Assembly: GCF_964019385.1 (NCBI RefSeq)
Contig: NC_088646.1
Coordinates: 9,505,580 to 9,569,579 of the forward strand
Length of the DNA: 64,000 bases
Direction of reading: 5' to 3'
Source: Sycon ciliatum
Taxonomy: Eukaryota > Porifera > Calcarea > Leucosolenida > Sycettidae
The notes beneath the pieces were generated by a model that did not search any database, had not been told where the DNA came from, and saw nothing but the letters and a program-made list of their open reading frames with translations. This document shows positions 52,590-63,555 of the stretch, piece by piece. Both the position numbers and the translations under genes were made by a program. How positions within the stretch are numbered: position 1 is the stretch's first letter; every line of letters begins with the position of its first letter.

Positions 52590-53606
52590 CTAGAAGTTCT
52601 TTTCTACCCACTCTCCCCAGACTCCTATACCTCTGCGGCCAGATGACTCCTCCATCGCGCGGAGCATTCCCCTTGAGACGAAGTGGAACACCACCTTGCC
52701 GTTACTGTCCACTCCTATCACACCGCCATCACCTGTTTGCAGTTTGCCAAGTTCAGCTTCACATGCCTGTTGTAATGTAAGCTCTCCATACTCCATAGCT
52801 GCGCAGATGTGCGCACACGTCGAGTGCCTGAAGAACGTTTCACCTTTACCGGTTGCGCACACCCCGGCTTGCTGGGATGCAAAGCCCCCGGCTCCCACAA
52901 TGGGCGAATCACCGACTCGGCCAGGCATCTTGTTGGTCATACCTCCAGTGGACACAGCGATGGCAATATTGCCGTCAGTGTCTTTGACCACTGCTCCGAC
53001 TGTACCTAGCGCACCGTCGTCATGACTACCGCCATGGCCGCTCTCACGCTGAACTGGTTCAGCCTTGCCATTCTCCGTATCAATATTGTGATCCAGAACG
53101 GCGGACTTGCTGCCGTTGTGCTGTGCAATTTCTAACTGCTTGCGCCGCATCGCCGTTGTGAAATAATCCCGAGGTTCGGTGTGCAGTCCTTCGCGGACGG
53201 CAAAGTCCTCAGCTGATGGGCCTGCCAGAAAGGCATGTGACGTCTTTGTCATGACTCGCTCTGCAGCTAGTACAGGGTTTCTCACACACGTCAGCCCTGC
53301 ACAGGCTCCGGATTCGCCATCGCTGTTCATCAGCTGCGCCTCCATTTCAACCTGCCCGTCTGAATTGAGCACAGCGCCACGACCAGCATTGAACAGGTCA
53401 CAGTCTTCAAGAGCCACGACCGTCTCGATGGCTGCTTGCGTGGCCATGTTGAGGTGGCTGTAAGGCGCAAAGGATGGCGCTTGCCTGCCACACACCACCT
53501 CTACACCTCGTTGCAGACACGCGTCCAGGGCATCGCGATACGGTTTGCCGTCCAAACTTCTGCTAAGGTCCCCCGCCCCACCATGGAGTGCTACCGCCCA
53601 GGACAT
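52590..53606 (-). CDS. ASRGL1: Isoaspartyl peptidase/L-asparaginase (ASRGL1-like), copy 2
   Basis: A second intronless paralogue. I start it at the ATG giving MSWAVALHGGAGDLS (53604-53606) because that aligns with copy 1; an ATG ten codons upstream is also in frame. It is 338 codons from this start. The predicted self-processing threonine lies in ALGTVGAVV (T202 from this start), followed by RVGDSP and ATGKGE. The linker before the nucleophile is longer and Gly/His/Asp-rich compared with copy 1; this loop is removed or disordered in the family after autocleavage. The two copies are clearly homologous along the whole length, though well diverged in the linker and N-terminal half, so the duplication is not recent. 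Both are on the minus strand with the hammerhead satellite between them. Confidence 0.92.
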   Translation of the reverse strand: MSWAVALHGGAGDLSRSLDGKPYRDALDACLQRGVEVVCGRQAPSFAPYSHLNMATQAAIETVVALEDCDLFNAGRGAVLNSDGQVEMEAQLMNSDGESGACAGLTCVRNPVLAAERVMTKTSHAFLAGPSAEDFAVREGLHTEPRDYFTTAMRRKQLEIAQHNGSKSAVLDHNIDTENGKAEPVQRESGHGGSHDDGALGTVGAVVKDTDGNIAIAVSTGGMTNKMPGRVGDSPIVGAGGFASQQAGVCATGKGETFFRHSTCAHICAAMEYGELTLQQACEAELGKLQTGDGGVIGVDSNGKVVFHFVSRGMLRAMEESSGRRGIGVWGEWVEKNF

Positions 53607-55066
53607 TGGCTGCTGCAGCGTTCCGGAATTCCGCAATGGTGACTTCTCCCAGTTGAATGAATGTCGCGTCGTCCGAAGCGCTTCACAGAGCTGGACAGCA
53701 GACTGAGCAGATTAACTCCCTTTCATTCAGGTGGTTGTTCAAGGGCCAGGGTAGCTCGACACGCCGACCTACCTGTCCAAGGCGCAAAGAGAATTAATAA
53801 CTGAAAAGAACACTAGTACATCAGGAAAAAGAACTAAGGAGTGAGGAAGCTTCCCTTCGCCTTGGCGACTTGCGGATGTTTAGTTTGTTTACTGAGTACT
53901 TCCAACGACAGACAGTGCACATAGCCACTGCAGTGTGACTGTCATTGTCAGCACCGAAGCACTCGTGACTGCACACCAGCACAGGGAGTACATGTAGTAT
54001 GTAGATCTGCGTGTCATCGCTTTCCGCGTGGCACTGCTGATATTCCATCTTCACTGAGCCAGTTCAGGAAACACTTGCCAACAGAAACTGCTTCAAGCAG
54101 CTTGTCACAATCGTTTATTGCACTTATGTTTTGTAGGCTACCTTATATTCTATGGCTTGCTCTTGAGTCTTGTTTCATATCACGGTCAAAACAGCAAAAG
54201 TGACTTACGTATCATGAACATGTAGCAGGGTCGGGCCCTTGATCGAGCTTACTAACTTTATACTCGCGACTCGCGAGGGACAATCGGACAGTCGCACATG
54301 GAGTGGTGATGTATGCGGTGTGCAAGTGGATCCACCTCGACTCGTGAGTCCTGAAGTAACTCACTGCATCAATCGCCTCCCTTCTTACACGTTTACTTCT
54401 GCATAATGCTGAGTACTGTACCTCCAGTCGGATCCGGCCGATGCATCGATGGCACTGATCTGAGCCGTGAGCGGTCAAGTAACCACTTAGTTTTCAGACT
54501 ACATGTGCATGACTACTGCACTCAGTCATGATCGAAGTAAAAGTGGGAAGGGGCTTCCCGCAGCTTCATGCACAGCTAGCTAGGCAAGGGTGTGATGTTA
54601 CTGTAGAGCAGAATTGACCGTATCATGAAAACGAGCGGATTGGTCGGGAAAGAGTAGGTCTGCAACGTCCTAGTTTAGTTTTATAATTCCAAGCGATACA
54701 TGTACATGTACATGGCTGGGGCAGCCAATGATCCCCACTGTAATAAAGGGTAGCACAAGTACATACATAATGTAGTTTGAAGAAGGGCTGAGGCTTCCTG
54801 CAGCTTCATTTCTGAAAGGAATTCGGGTGGACACACCCATTCCCATCGCGCTGCACATCCGAACCAGTTGCGTTATTTTTACAACGTTTCGGCACTTGTC
54901 CATCGTCAGGTAATAACAATGAACAAGTACATGTCACCTATTAGGCTAAGCATTTTGTAACTAAAAGTGTTGTATACAACACTTATGAATTCCCCATACA
55001 TGTAGCTGCCCTGGGAAAACAAGCTGTAACCTCCATGGGAGTTACATTCGTATATACTACTTCGAA

Positions 55067-55067
55067 G

Positions 55068-55114
<47 letters not shown>
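55067..55114. repeat. (AAT)n microsatellite
   Basis: About 16 ATA/AAT trinucleotides. Confidence 0.95.
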
Positions 55115-55117
<3 letters not shown>

Positions 55118-55220
55118 AAAACAATCCAGAAAGATACTAATAAAGAGAAATGGAGTGAGAAGAAACAACACCTATGAAAATGATAATCCTAGCACTAAGG
55201 TAATAACAGGAAAAACTGCG

Positions 55221-55258
55221 AATAATAATAATAATAATAATTATTATTATTATTATAA
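55221..55258. repeat. Palindromic (AAT)n(ATT)n microsatellite
   Basis: About seven AAT units run directly into about six ATT units, forming a perfect hairpin. Confidence 0.92.
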
Positions 55259-55859
55259 ATATGTTGTTGTTGGTTGCTGTCAACCAACAACATGTTCCAA
55301 CAAAACAAGGTTTATCTAATACTCGTACTGTATGTACCGGTATACTCTTGCTGCAACGCTTGCATGCTGCAACGTTGCAACGCACATACCCGACCCAAGG
55401 AAACAGTATGGTTTTATGTTGTGGGGGGGGGGGGGGTAAATCTTCGGCCAGTAGGACAGGCTACAACTGTATTCACTTCGTCTTGGCCCGGGATGAGACA
55501 TGGGAAAGTAACAAATCCTTATTGAGAGTTTGTTCCTAGAGTGTGAAAGGCCTAGGTATAAGGCATTAGCATTGGTATTTGGAAATTTTGGTACAGATAA
55601 GAGGAATGCACCCCACTTTCAAGCTTTCTATTCAGAGATATCTGCTTGATCGCATGGACATGTACATAATTATGTACACGATTCTGGCATGGTGGCAGGC
55701 TCGAGTCCCAAAATGGCGCCCACACTTTTGTACTACCCTTTGTGGCTTTGTGGCTACGGAATGAGGAGGTGATGTTCCTCAGGCTCCTCTCGGAGCTCAA
55801 TGTCTTCTTCACTTTGAACGTTTGCGTCTCAACGTAATGACAGTAGTATCGAACAAGAC

Positions 55860-58800
55860 TTTGGTGTAGGTTCATTCAATGTCCACGGCTTGTCGTAAAG
55901 CCTAAAGAATCACTGCGGCAGCTGATAACCTTCGGAAATGCAAAATTTAAATTTGCAGTTTGACTAAAATAAAGGACTGTTGCGACGAGCTACAGCTGGT
56001 GACTACAGGATATTCTGCTTACCAACGGCGAACAGGCATTATGGGCTTGGGTTCGCTATTCACAACAGCCTGTTTGAGCGTGTTCATCGGGTATGGTCAG
56101 TATCAGACCGAGTGGCCGCGATCCAAATAAATGTTTCCAAGAGAACTAGAAGTACTTTATCCCTCGTCAACGTTTATGTGCAAACAAGATGATATCCACC
56201 TCGACGAGTTCTACTCAGCGCTCGGAGATTTCCTGGCCCCGGTTCCGTCACTAATACTAGTTCCCTCCTTCTCGTGGCTGGCGACTTCAATGCCAAACTC
56301 GGCCAGAGAGATGACTCCAGCGGCTCGTGCACCGGACGATATGGTCGTGGACGTCGTAGCTGCAGCGGAGCTATGCTAGCGGATTTCTGCGAGTCGTTTG
56401 GTCTCTTTGCATGTAACACTGCCTTTCGACTTCCAGCTAGGCATCTGACAACCTGGACGGGCTGGAGGCACAACCCAAACGGCGGTTGTTCTATTCCCAT
56501 AATTATATACTAGTAATCAGATAGTAGCATATTGTGTGGCAGCAACCAGAAGCAGATTTTCACAGATGCCCGATCCTATGCTGTGAAATCAGACCATCGG
56601 CTGATTCTCGCACGCGCCCCTCCGAGCAGGATCTATGGTCTGTGAGCACATAACAACAACCAAAAAAGAACCGCGAAAGCGCAGAAGTTTCAGGTCTAGA
56701 CTATAGATGGAGCAAGCATACCTGCCCGCAAAACGTCCAATCCCAACTCCCCCATCAGATCGCCAACGGCGCAGTAGACACATCCACACCACAGTGGCAC
56801 ATCCACACCGGAAGCACACTGGACATTGATCTCATCCGTTTCATCCAGCAAACAGCAAAGAATACCGTTGGACTGGCGTAGCCCCCAAGGAAGCAACAGC
56901 GTTTCATGGATGATCAGCTACATTCCTGGTCGGAAGAGAAAAACAGTTGCGACTGCTGATAACTGCCAATTGGGCTCCACAACAAGTTAATGATCTGAAG
57001 CATCGGCGGAACACCCTCTCACACCGAATCCGGCTGCGAGCAAAGGAACTAGCATGGAATGAGCTGGACGCTCTGGCAAGGGAAGTAGAAACAAAGAGAA
57101 ATACGGCACAGATGTTTCATGTAGTCCATCTACTCCGGCGACAAACACAACAGCCTATCACTGTGCATGATGAAACGGGTAGACAAATAATACAGCCAGA
57201 CTCAGTAGCCATCCAAATCACCCACCACTTTTCTAAGCTGTACACGCCAGAGCCTGGTGTACTGACTGGCCTTGCAGCCGCCGGGCCCTACCGACCGGGA
57301 TTGCGCTATTCAGCACCATCGGCTTGAGCGGCCCATTTCTGAGGCAGAGGTGACACAAGCAGCTGGAAAGTTGAATAATGGAAGGTCAAGTGGCCCAGAT
57401 AACATGCTAGGGGAGCTGCTAAAGTACTCACCTGCCCTCGTCCACTCCAATATCACCCAGGTCCTCCACTCTGCCGTCGAGACAGGCCTACCCCTGAACA
57501 GCATCGGTAGCGGGTCGCTTATTCCGCTACAAAAGCCTGGCAAATCAAGGGGACCAGTTGCTCACCTACGGCTCGTGGTTTTACTGACAGTGCTCAGGAA
57601 GTTTCTATCATTGATTGTGCTGCAGAGGATCAACAAGGATGTCAACAATTTCGTTGCCCACACACAGAGTGGTTTCCGCCCCAGCAGAAGCACCACAGAC
57701 GTCGTCTGGTCGTATCGATGGTTGGCGGCTCGATGCCAACGCTATCGCTGTGCGCAGGATACCCTAGGCATTGATATGTCAACAGCGTTTGACTGTATAA
57801 GCAGGCCACGGCTCATCTCGGGGCTGGGATCGTTCTTGCAGCCGGATGAGATCCGAATGATCAGTTACCTCCTCCAGGATACCGTAATGCGGGTTGTACT
57901 CCCATCCGCTAAGGGCCCGTCATTTCCCACTCTTCGCAGCACACCCCAAGGTGACTTGTTGTCTCCTGTTCTTTTCATTGTGTACCTTGCTTGAGGGTGC
58001 GCTGCGTGATGTTCGTCGGCCTCTTCTTCTACCACGTCCTTCTGGTGATGTCTCCCCGGGATTACCAACTGAAACTGCCTACGCCGACGATGTGGATTTG
58101 GTGACTACTGGTGGGAGGCTGAGGACCCTCCTTCCAGCCATATCCAACAAGATCCTCGAATGGGCCGGATTTGAAAGTAAATGAGACAAAAACAGAGCAC
58201 ACACACATCAAGCGGCACACTGATCGCATCGAGGAGGAGTGGCGAACCACCAAGAAACTCGGGTCCCTATTAAGTATTAGGTGATGCCGAGGATAGGCTA
58301 CGACTACAGCAACTGGCAACTGTTGCAATTGGTAAACTCTGGACGCTGTGGATACGTAGGTCGCTAGTTTTGGAGGATCTCCGCATCCGGCTTTATAATG
58401 CCTTTGTGTGATCCCTGTGATCTGCTACAATTGTGCAACATGGACACCAACAAAGCAGCAGCTGAGCCGTGTTGAGGCCTTCCACCGAAAACAGCTGCGG
58501 GCGCTAATCAGCATTGTTTTCCCGAATCGGATGAGGAACGAGAGGCTCTATGAGCATACCGGCGCGGTTCCTCTCGGTATGATCATCTTAAGAGCTAGGT
58601 GGAAGCTCTTTGGGCACGTCCTCCGGCTCCCGGCTGACTCCCCACCATCACTGGCCATAGGAGCGTACTTCGCAGAGCCTCGTCTAGCAGGCTGGAGGGG
58701 ACGACCAAGACATACGCTGCCAATGCTACTACGAGATGATGCCAAGCGGATGGGACTTTCCTTGTCAAGCAAAGTTGATCTGGAGGTATTCCGTGCCCTT

Positions 58801-58902
58801 GCTGCTGACCGAAGCGGTTGGGTGGGCATCTGTGCCCGGGTGGTATCCGATTATCGGCACCCTAGCTTTTGTCTTCTTTTTCTGTACCTGTTTTGGATTT
58901 GA
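55860..58902 (+). mobile_element. APE-type non-LTR retrotransposon (LINE), full-span but decayed
   Basis: Read across several frames: the endonuclease starts at SFNVHGL (about 55880), then GLGFAIHNSL and DRVAAIQINV (56040-56130), GDFNAKLGQRDD and GRYGRGRRSCSGAMLADFCE (56280-56390), and VKSDHRLILA (about 56585). The reverse transcriptase follows with LNNGRSSGPDNMLGELL (57375), SGFRPSRSTTDVVW (57670), IDMSTAFDC (57770), STPQGDLLSPVLFIVYL (57940) and catalytic AYADDVDLVT (58080). The C-terminal region ends with a GHVLRLP-type block at 58610 and a stop at 58900. At least four frameshifts or stops make the copy inactive. The hammerhead-bearing repeat begins about 30 bp downstream. Confidence 0.87.
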
Positions 58903-58929
58903 AGTTGGTTGTTCCAACGAGGAACACAC

Positions 58930-59220
58930 GCCGAGTCTTGCCGAACTTGACACTTGACTGACTCACGACTGCCATCCGGAGCACACAAGGAGCACGCCGC
59001 ACCTTCCACTCGGCAAACCTGCAAGAAAGCACCACTCCCTGCTCAATACACCGGCAGTGTTTCGGGGAATTCACCCCTCATCAGTGGAGCTTGAGTAGGC
59101 TGAGGAAGATTGTGCCTGAAAAGCACCACTTATATACTGCTCTCCAGGCCAAACCATCACCAGGGATACAAACTTACAGAGACGCTTTGTTTCCAGCGCG
59201 ACAAACACCCCGTGACGCCC
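58930..59220 (-). mobile_element. Dispersed hammerhead-bearing repeat, copy B
   Basis: Inverted homologue of 51700-52010, placed directly behind the 3' end of the LINE. Confidence 0.72.
59041..59090 (-). ncRNA. Type-I hammerhead ribozyme in dispersed repeat, copy B
   Basis: Minus strand: stem I GCTCCA, core CTGATGA, GGGG, TGAATT, CCCC, GAAA, a better stem III (CACT, GCC, GGTG), TA cleavage site, stem I TTGAGC. One stem I mismatch; the conserved core is intact. Confidence 0.88.
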
Positions 59221-59389
59221 TGTTTTGGACCTTTGTATCTACATGTATTCGAAGTGCCTTATGCGAACACTTTTGGCTGGTTTGCATGATTTGCGTGCCC
59301 ATTAGTGCAGGCGCTAGGCCATGCTGATGTCTACGCGAACAAGCACATAATAATAATAATAATTATGGCTTTGGTTTCCTCGCCTGTGC

Positions 59390-59620
59390 CAAGTGTACAA
59401 TTACATTTGCAGATGACATAGCCCTGTATCATTCCCAGGCCTCAGCGGCGGAAGCATCCAGAACCCTCACTACACCACAGCTAGCGGCAACTCAGCGGCT
59501 CTGGCCGATTGGCTGAAGTCTCAAGCCTAATCTTGAACGCCGCCAAGAGCAAGGTTCTGACTATCTCTCCCCAGCAGCATGTACAGGAAGTAACAGTCAA
59601 AAGCGGCGACTGCCTCCTCC
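59390..59620 (+). pseudogene. Reverse transcriptase fragment of a third LINE
   Basis: Reads TITFADDIALYHSQASAAEA, containing the catalytic FADD motif, and after a frameshift LADWLKS and LNAAKSKVLTISP, the region that follows motif C in CR1/Jockey-type RTs. Confidence 0.75.
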
Positions 59621-59964
59621 CTTCATCGTCTTCTGCACCGGCGCTACCTCGGCCTTCACCTTGACAATCGCCTACTTTTTAGCTTGGGAGTCGATGGGAC
59701 ACCCATGTAATTACTAAACTATTGTGGTCACCAAGGTCGGCAAGAATGATTGGCGCCTTGTTGCGCCCACGTAGTAGCTAGGACTACCGGTAATTATGTT
59801 GGTTGACAGCACTAAAAAAACACAAAAAGACACACTCGATCTCACAGAGATATCTGCAGACTATGTAGACTCGACCGGAAATGTCATGTCAGTTCTCGTA
59901 CTCGATCGGAGATCTACACAGTCCAAGACTGCAAGAGTTACACGTACGTATACGTGTATCATGA

Positions 59965-60045
59965 TGCGCGTTATTTCCGACGTGACGCGCAATTTCACGT
60001 CAAATTTGGCGTAAAACTCCAAAATTTCGACGTGAGCAGCACCAT
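59965..60045. repeat. Partial copy of the 16170 MITE family
   Basis: GCGCGTTATTTCCGACGTGACG and AAATTTGGCGTAAAACTCC correspond to parts of 16170-16285. It ends exactly where the LINE coding sequence at 60048 begins. Confidence 0.6.
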
Positions 60046-60047
60046 CC

Positions 60048-61466
60048 TTGTTCAAAATTGCAAACATTACACCAATTCTGAAGTCAACTCAAGGCCCCCG
60101 CGACTGCCCTTCTAACTACCGCCCAGTGTCTTTAACATCTATCCTAGCCAAGCTCCTGGAGGGGCTTGTGTTTTCTCGTATACATCTTTTTTTTAATGAT
60201 CGTTGCCCATTCCATGTGGACCAGTTTGGCTTTCGGAAGCACCGTTCTACCGGACAGCTTCTCACCAAGGTCACGAACGACTGGCTTGTCTCGCGCGACG
60301 CTGGACTGCATACGGCGGTTGTCTGTATTGATTTGAAAAAAGCGTTCGATATGGTGAAGCATCAACAGCTTCTTCTTGCTCTCGCAGCTGTCGGTATTTC
60401 GGGAGTGGCCCTGGCCTGGTTCCGATCATACCTTTGTGCCAGACAACAGCGGGTGGTTACCCACACTGGAACATCTCCGTTGGTGGCAATCACTAGTGGC
60501 GTGCCACAGGGCACCATTCTGGGTCCGGTGCTATTTAACATATATGTACGGAAGCTCCCATTGACAGCAGAGGCCTTTTCTTGCAAGCTCCCGATGTTCG
60601 CTGACGACATGACGCTGTATGCCAGCAGACGTACACAAGCTGAGGCCGTCGCTACCGTTACTGATTCGTTATCTGCAATTTCTGTGGATCTAGACGAGCT
60701 TGGGCTGCGCATTAATACAACAAAGACTGTAACTTTGATGATTTCTAAGTCTTCTCAACCCCTCTCAACTCCAATCGTTTTTAACCAACAGCCTCTGACT
60801 CAAGTGTCTAGCACGAGAATCCTGGGAGTCATTGTAGACAGTGATGTTTCTTGGTCTGGTCACATAGACTTTATCGTTAGGAAGACTTGCACGAAAATTG
60901 GCGCTCTTCGACGGTGTTTTCGGCAACTAAGTTTGAAGGCAACACGGCAGTTTATCCTCTCGGTTATCCTGCCTGACTTATTATACTGCTGCTCTTGCTT
61001 TGCAATGAAGCTATCCGCCAAGGACCGACAGCGACTCTCGTCCGTTTATCGTCGTTCTGTACGCGCTGCTTGTGGCTCGAAACTACAAGAGGACGTCATG
61101 CCGCTGTTAGCTAGATTGTCGATTGATCCGTTTGAACATTACCTTATTCGTAGCATTGCTAAATTTATCCATGTTAATCATGTCGTTTTCCCTCTCCCAA
61201 ATCTGACGGACCTTTTCCCTCAAGTTTCAACCGGCCCTAGGACAACAAGAAGCTCTTTTAATGCTGCTATTGCAATATCTAAATTCCGGACGACTGACGG
61301 TGTCAATTCCTTTTCAAATCGTGCTGCCCTGTTCTTTAATTCTTTGCCTGTGGAGTGGCGCACCCAGCACCGCACTACATTTGCTAAGCACCTTCAGACC
61401 ATGCTAAAAGACGCAGCGTCTTTTCAGAAGTATTTTGATCTTCTTTTCAGCAAACTCCCTCATTGA
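60048..61466 (+). mobile_element. LINE reverse transcriptase, 5'-truncated but open
   Basis: 472 codons without a stop, starting inside the RT at KIANITPILK with no proper start codon. Motifs in order: NYRPVSLTSILAKLLE, QFGFRKHRSTGQLL, CIDLKKAFDMV (motif A Asp), SGVPQGTILGPVLFNIY, and the catalytic MFADDMTLYASR (FADD). A long C-terminal domain has LGVIVDSDVSWSGHI and LPDLLYCCSCFAMK. This is the CR1/L2/Jockey type. The endonuclease half is missing. An intact reading frame in a truncated copy suggests recent insertion. Confidence 0.88.
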
Positions 61467-61663
61467 TCTGCACCGCCTGTATTGTATAACTGTGTTTACT
61501 GCGTCCCTAGTTTAAATTCGTTTTTAAAAACATCTCTTTAATTCTTGCACTATCCCATTATGACCATGCTTAAAGACGCAGCGTCTTTTCAGAAGTATTT
61601 AGATCTTCTTTTCAGCAAACGGCCTCATTGATCTGCATCGCTTGTATTGTATACCTGTGTTTA
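61397..61663. repeat. Tandem duplication of the LINE 3' end
   Basis: The end of the coding region and the start of the 3' UTR (from GACCATGCTAAAAGACGCAG at 61397) are repeated at 61562, a 165-bp period, with small differences. The element ends in (ACT)n after GAAAATAAAAG near 61820-61836. Confidence 0.85.
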
Positions 61664-61840
61664 CTGCTTACTGCTTACTGCTGCTTTATTGTTCCAAGTA
61701 TCAGTTTAGTTTAGTTTAAATATCTCTTATTATTATTTTTTTCTCACCCCACACCCCTCTACCCTGTTATCGGCCCTCTTAAGAGTTGTGTTCATCACTG
61801 TTGAGGCTTCTGATGGAAAATAAAAGAATACTACTACTAA

Positions 61841-62188
61841 GGCTGCGTTCGTTTTTAGCTACCTGGTAGAGTAGAGTAGAGTCACTCTACCGATAGAGGT
61901 AGATGGTAGAGGCAAGTGTACGAACGCTGTTCTACCAGATCTAGTAGTTTACACGATGTGTACGTGAAATGTTTCTTTTTTTTATGGAGTTGTGTACAAA
62001 TCCTTGATCTTGCTGGAAATCCCGTAGCTCTACCAACTTCTACCGGATTCTACCAGCTTTTTCCCGGTAGAGCCGGTAGAGGAAAGTAGAATCTACCCTT
62101 TTGAGTAGAATTTTTTTTCAAAAAACGAACACCTCTACCGAAAGAAGTAGTTTCTACCCAAACCTGTAGATCAAAAACGAACGCCCCC
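61841..62188. mobile_element. MITE with GCGTTCGTTTTT termini
   Basis: Termini GGCTGCGTTCGTTTTTAGC and, inverted, GGGGGCGTTCGTTTTTGATC. The interior is rich in CTACC/GGTAG repeats (TACCGGTAG-type hairpins). TAA on the left and TAG on the right may be a 3-bp duplication as in Harbinger elements. Confidence 0.78.
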
Positions 62189-62204
62189 TAGGTCACTAGC
62201 TAGC

Positions 62205-62275
62205 ACTCGCGTTGATTTTTCGACGTGCGAGCAAATAACGCGAGCTGAACTTTCGCGTCACGTCAGAAATTTCTA
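62205..62275. mobile_element. Inverted copy of the 16170 short palindromic MITE
   Basis: Reverse complement of 16170-16245 with about ten differences. It lies directly between two larger MITEs, so insertions are clustered here. Confidence 0.75.
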
Positions 62276-62284
62276 GTCACTCTT

Positions 62285-63055
62285 GCGGGATTCACAGAAG
62301 CTTTTTTGCGATGCGACACGCGATGCGACAGACGCGAAACCGGGAAAACCCCAAATCGCAGCCATGTCGCACCCCACGCAACAGGGCTTGAAAGTGCTAC
62401 GTCACTCCATAGCAATGGCATAGCAACAATTTGAAAAATTCGAAAACTGGATCCACCTGGATCCAGTTTTTGTATGGATCCAAGCACATTTCAAGCGGTC
62501 TCACTCACAGCAAGGTGATGTTGCCAGTGAAACTGACTGATTTGGCTAGTGGGGGCGGGGTGACAACTGGTGGCGAAGTAAAAGTTGCACCTGCATACGA
62601 CATGAGTGGGTTGCTATGCACCCACATACTGAGGCAATAGCAAAGTCACACCTTAGTGGATCCAAAATAGAAATCTGATGTCAATTTACTACTCCCAGGC
62701 CGTTTTTGACGTCATCACTTTCAAGCCCTACTGCCGCAACTGGGCCATCGCAGGCCATCGCAGAAGTTGAGCTTGGCTCAACTTTTGCGATGCGATGCGA
62801 TGCGACAAGCGATTTGGTGTACGATTTTGACCTTTTCTACAGCAAAGTTGTACAAAGGTGCAAGAGTTGCCTATAAATTTTTACAAGTTGTGTCAAACCG
62901 CGCGAATATCATGGTGACGTACCCAAATCAGCAAAACTTTGTCGCATCGTTGACTTCTTCTGTGAATGGTATTTCGCGAGTTCGCATCGCACGCATGCAT
63001 CGCAGATCGCGTCGCATCGCGTGTCGCATCGCAAAAAAGCTTCTGTGAATCCCGC
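62285..63055. mobile_element. Element with perfect 45-bp terminal inverted repeats
   Basis: Both termini begin GCGGGATTCACAGAAGCTTT and end in GCGACACGCGATGCGAC. 771 bp, no transposase. The GCGATGCGA motif is repeated near 62788-62806. No clear target duplication. Confidence 0.87.
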
Positions 63056-63059
63056 TTCA

Positions 63060-63210
63060 CAATACAACTTTCTGCGACGCGACACGCGATTTGGGACAGT
63101 TGCGACAAGAAACTGCCTGTCGCGAGCTGTCGCAACCTGTCGCAAGCTGTCGCAATGCACCTGTCGCAGAAGTTGAAGAAAGTTCAACTTTTGCGACATG
63201 CGACACGCGA
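63060..63210. repeat. TGTCGCAA short tandem repeats, relative of the preceding element
   Basis: TGTCGCGAGC, TGTCGCAACC, TGTCGCAAGC and TGTCGCAATG follow each other at 63118-63155, then CAGAAGTTGAAGAAAGTTCAACTT and GCGACACGCGA. The block CGCAGAAGTTGA...TCAACTTTTGCGA also occurs at 62760-62790 inside the preceding element. Confidence 0.7.
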
Positions 63211-63555
63211 CATACACAAATGGAGTACAGTTTCGACCCTGGGTGCACGTGCAGTGCACGTGCATAGTGCAGCTACGTGATTTCAAAACTCCGTATGGCG
63301 GAACACAGATGCGCATGCAGTTTACGTTTACACGACAACGCTGGGGGCGAAAACGCAACGAAATCCTTTCGGATCCATGGTTCATTTACAGTCGATGCGC
63401 CAAGCCAGCTGAGTAAGAAAAAGAAAAAGGAAAAAAGGCCCAACCCTGCCCGGCCAGCTATTTGGACTTACGGGGGTCGCCATGGCAAATAATAAGTACT
63501 TCGAAGTAGTAAAAATGAGCTAGTGTGGCTGTGAAAACAGTCTATATGACAATAT

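Larger units (their letters stand above)
53640..55850. other. Intergenic, no gene recognised
   Basis: Short ORFs only. Contains the two AAT/ATT microsatellites, a repeat terminus at 55270-55310, a G run at 55422 and, near 54880-54920, a ribozyme-like string that I rejected. Confidence 0.4.

Noticed and set aside
54880-54930. Further hammerhead on the minus strand (CTGACGA...GCCGAAACG)
   Set aside because: The core words are present, but the would-be stem II opens with an unpaired U-C and keeps only two pairs, and no matching stem I is visible.
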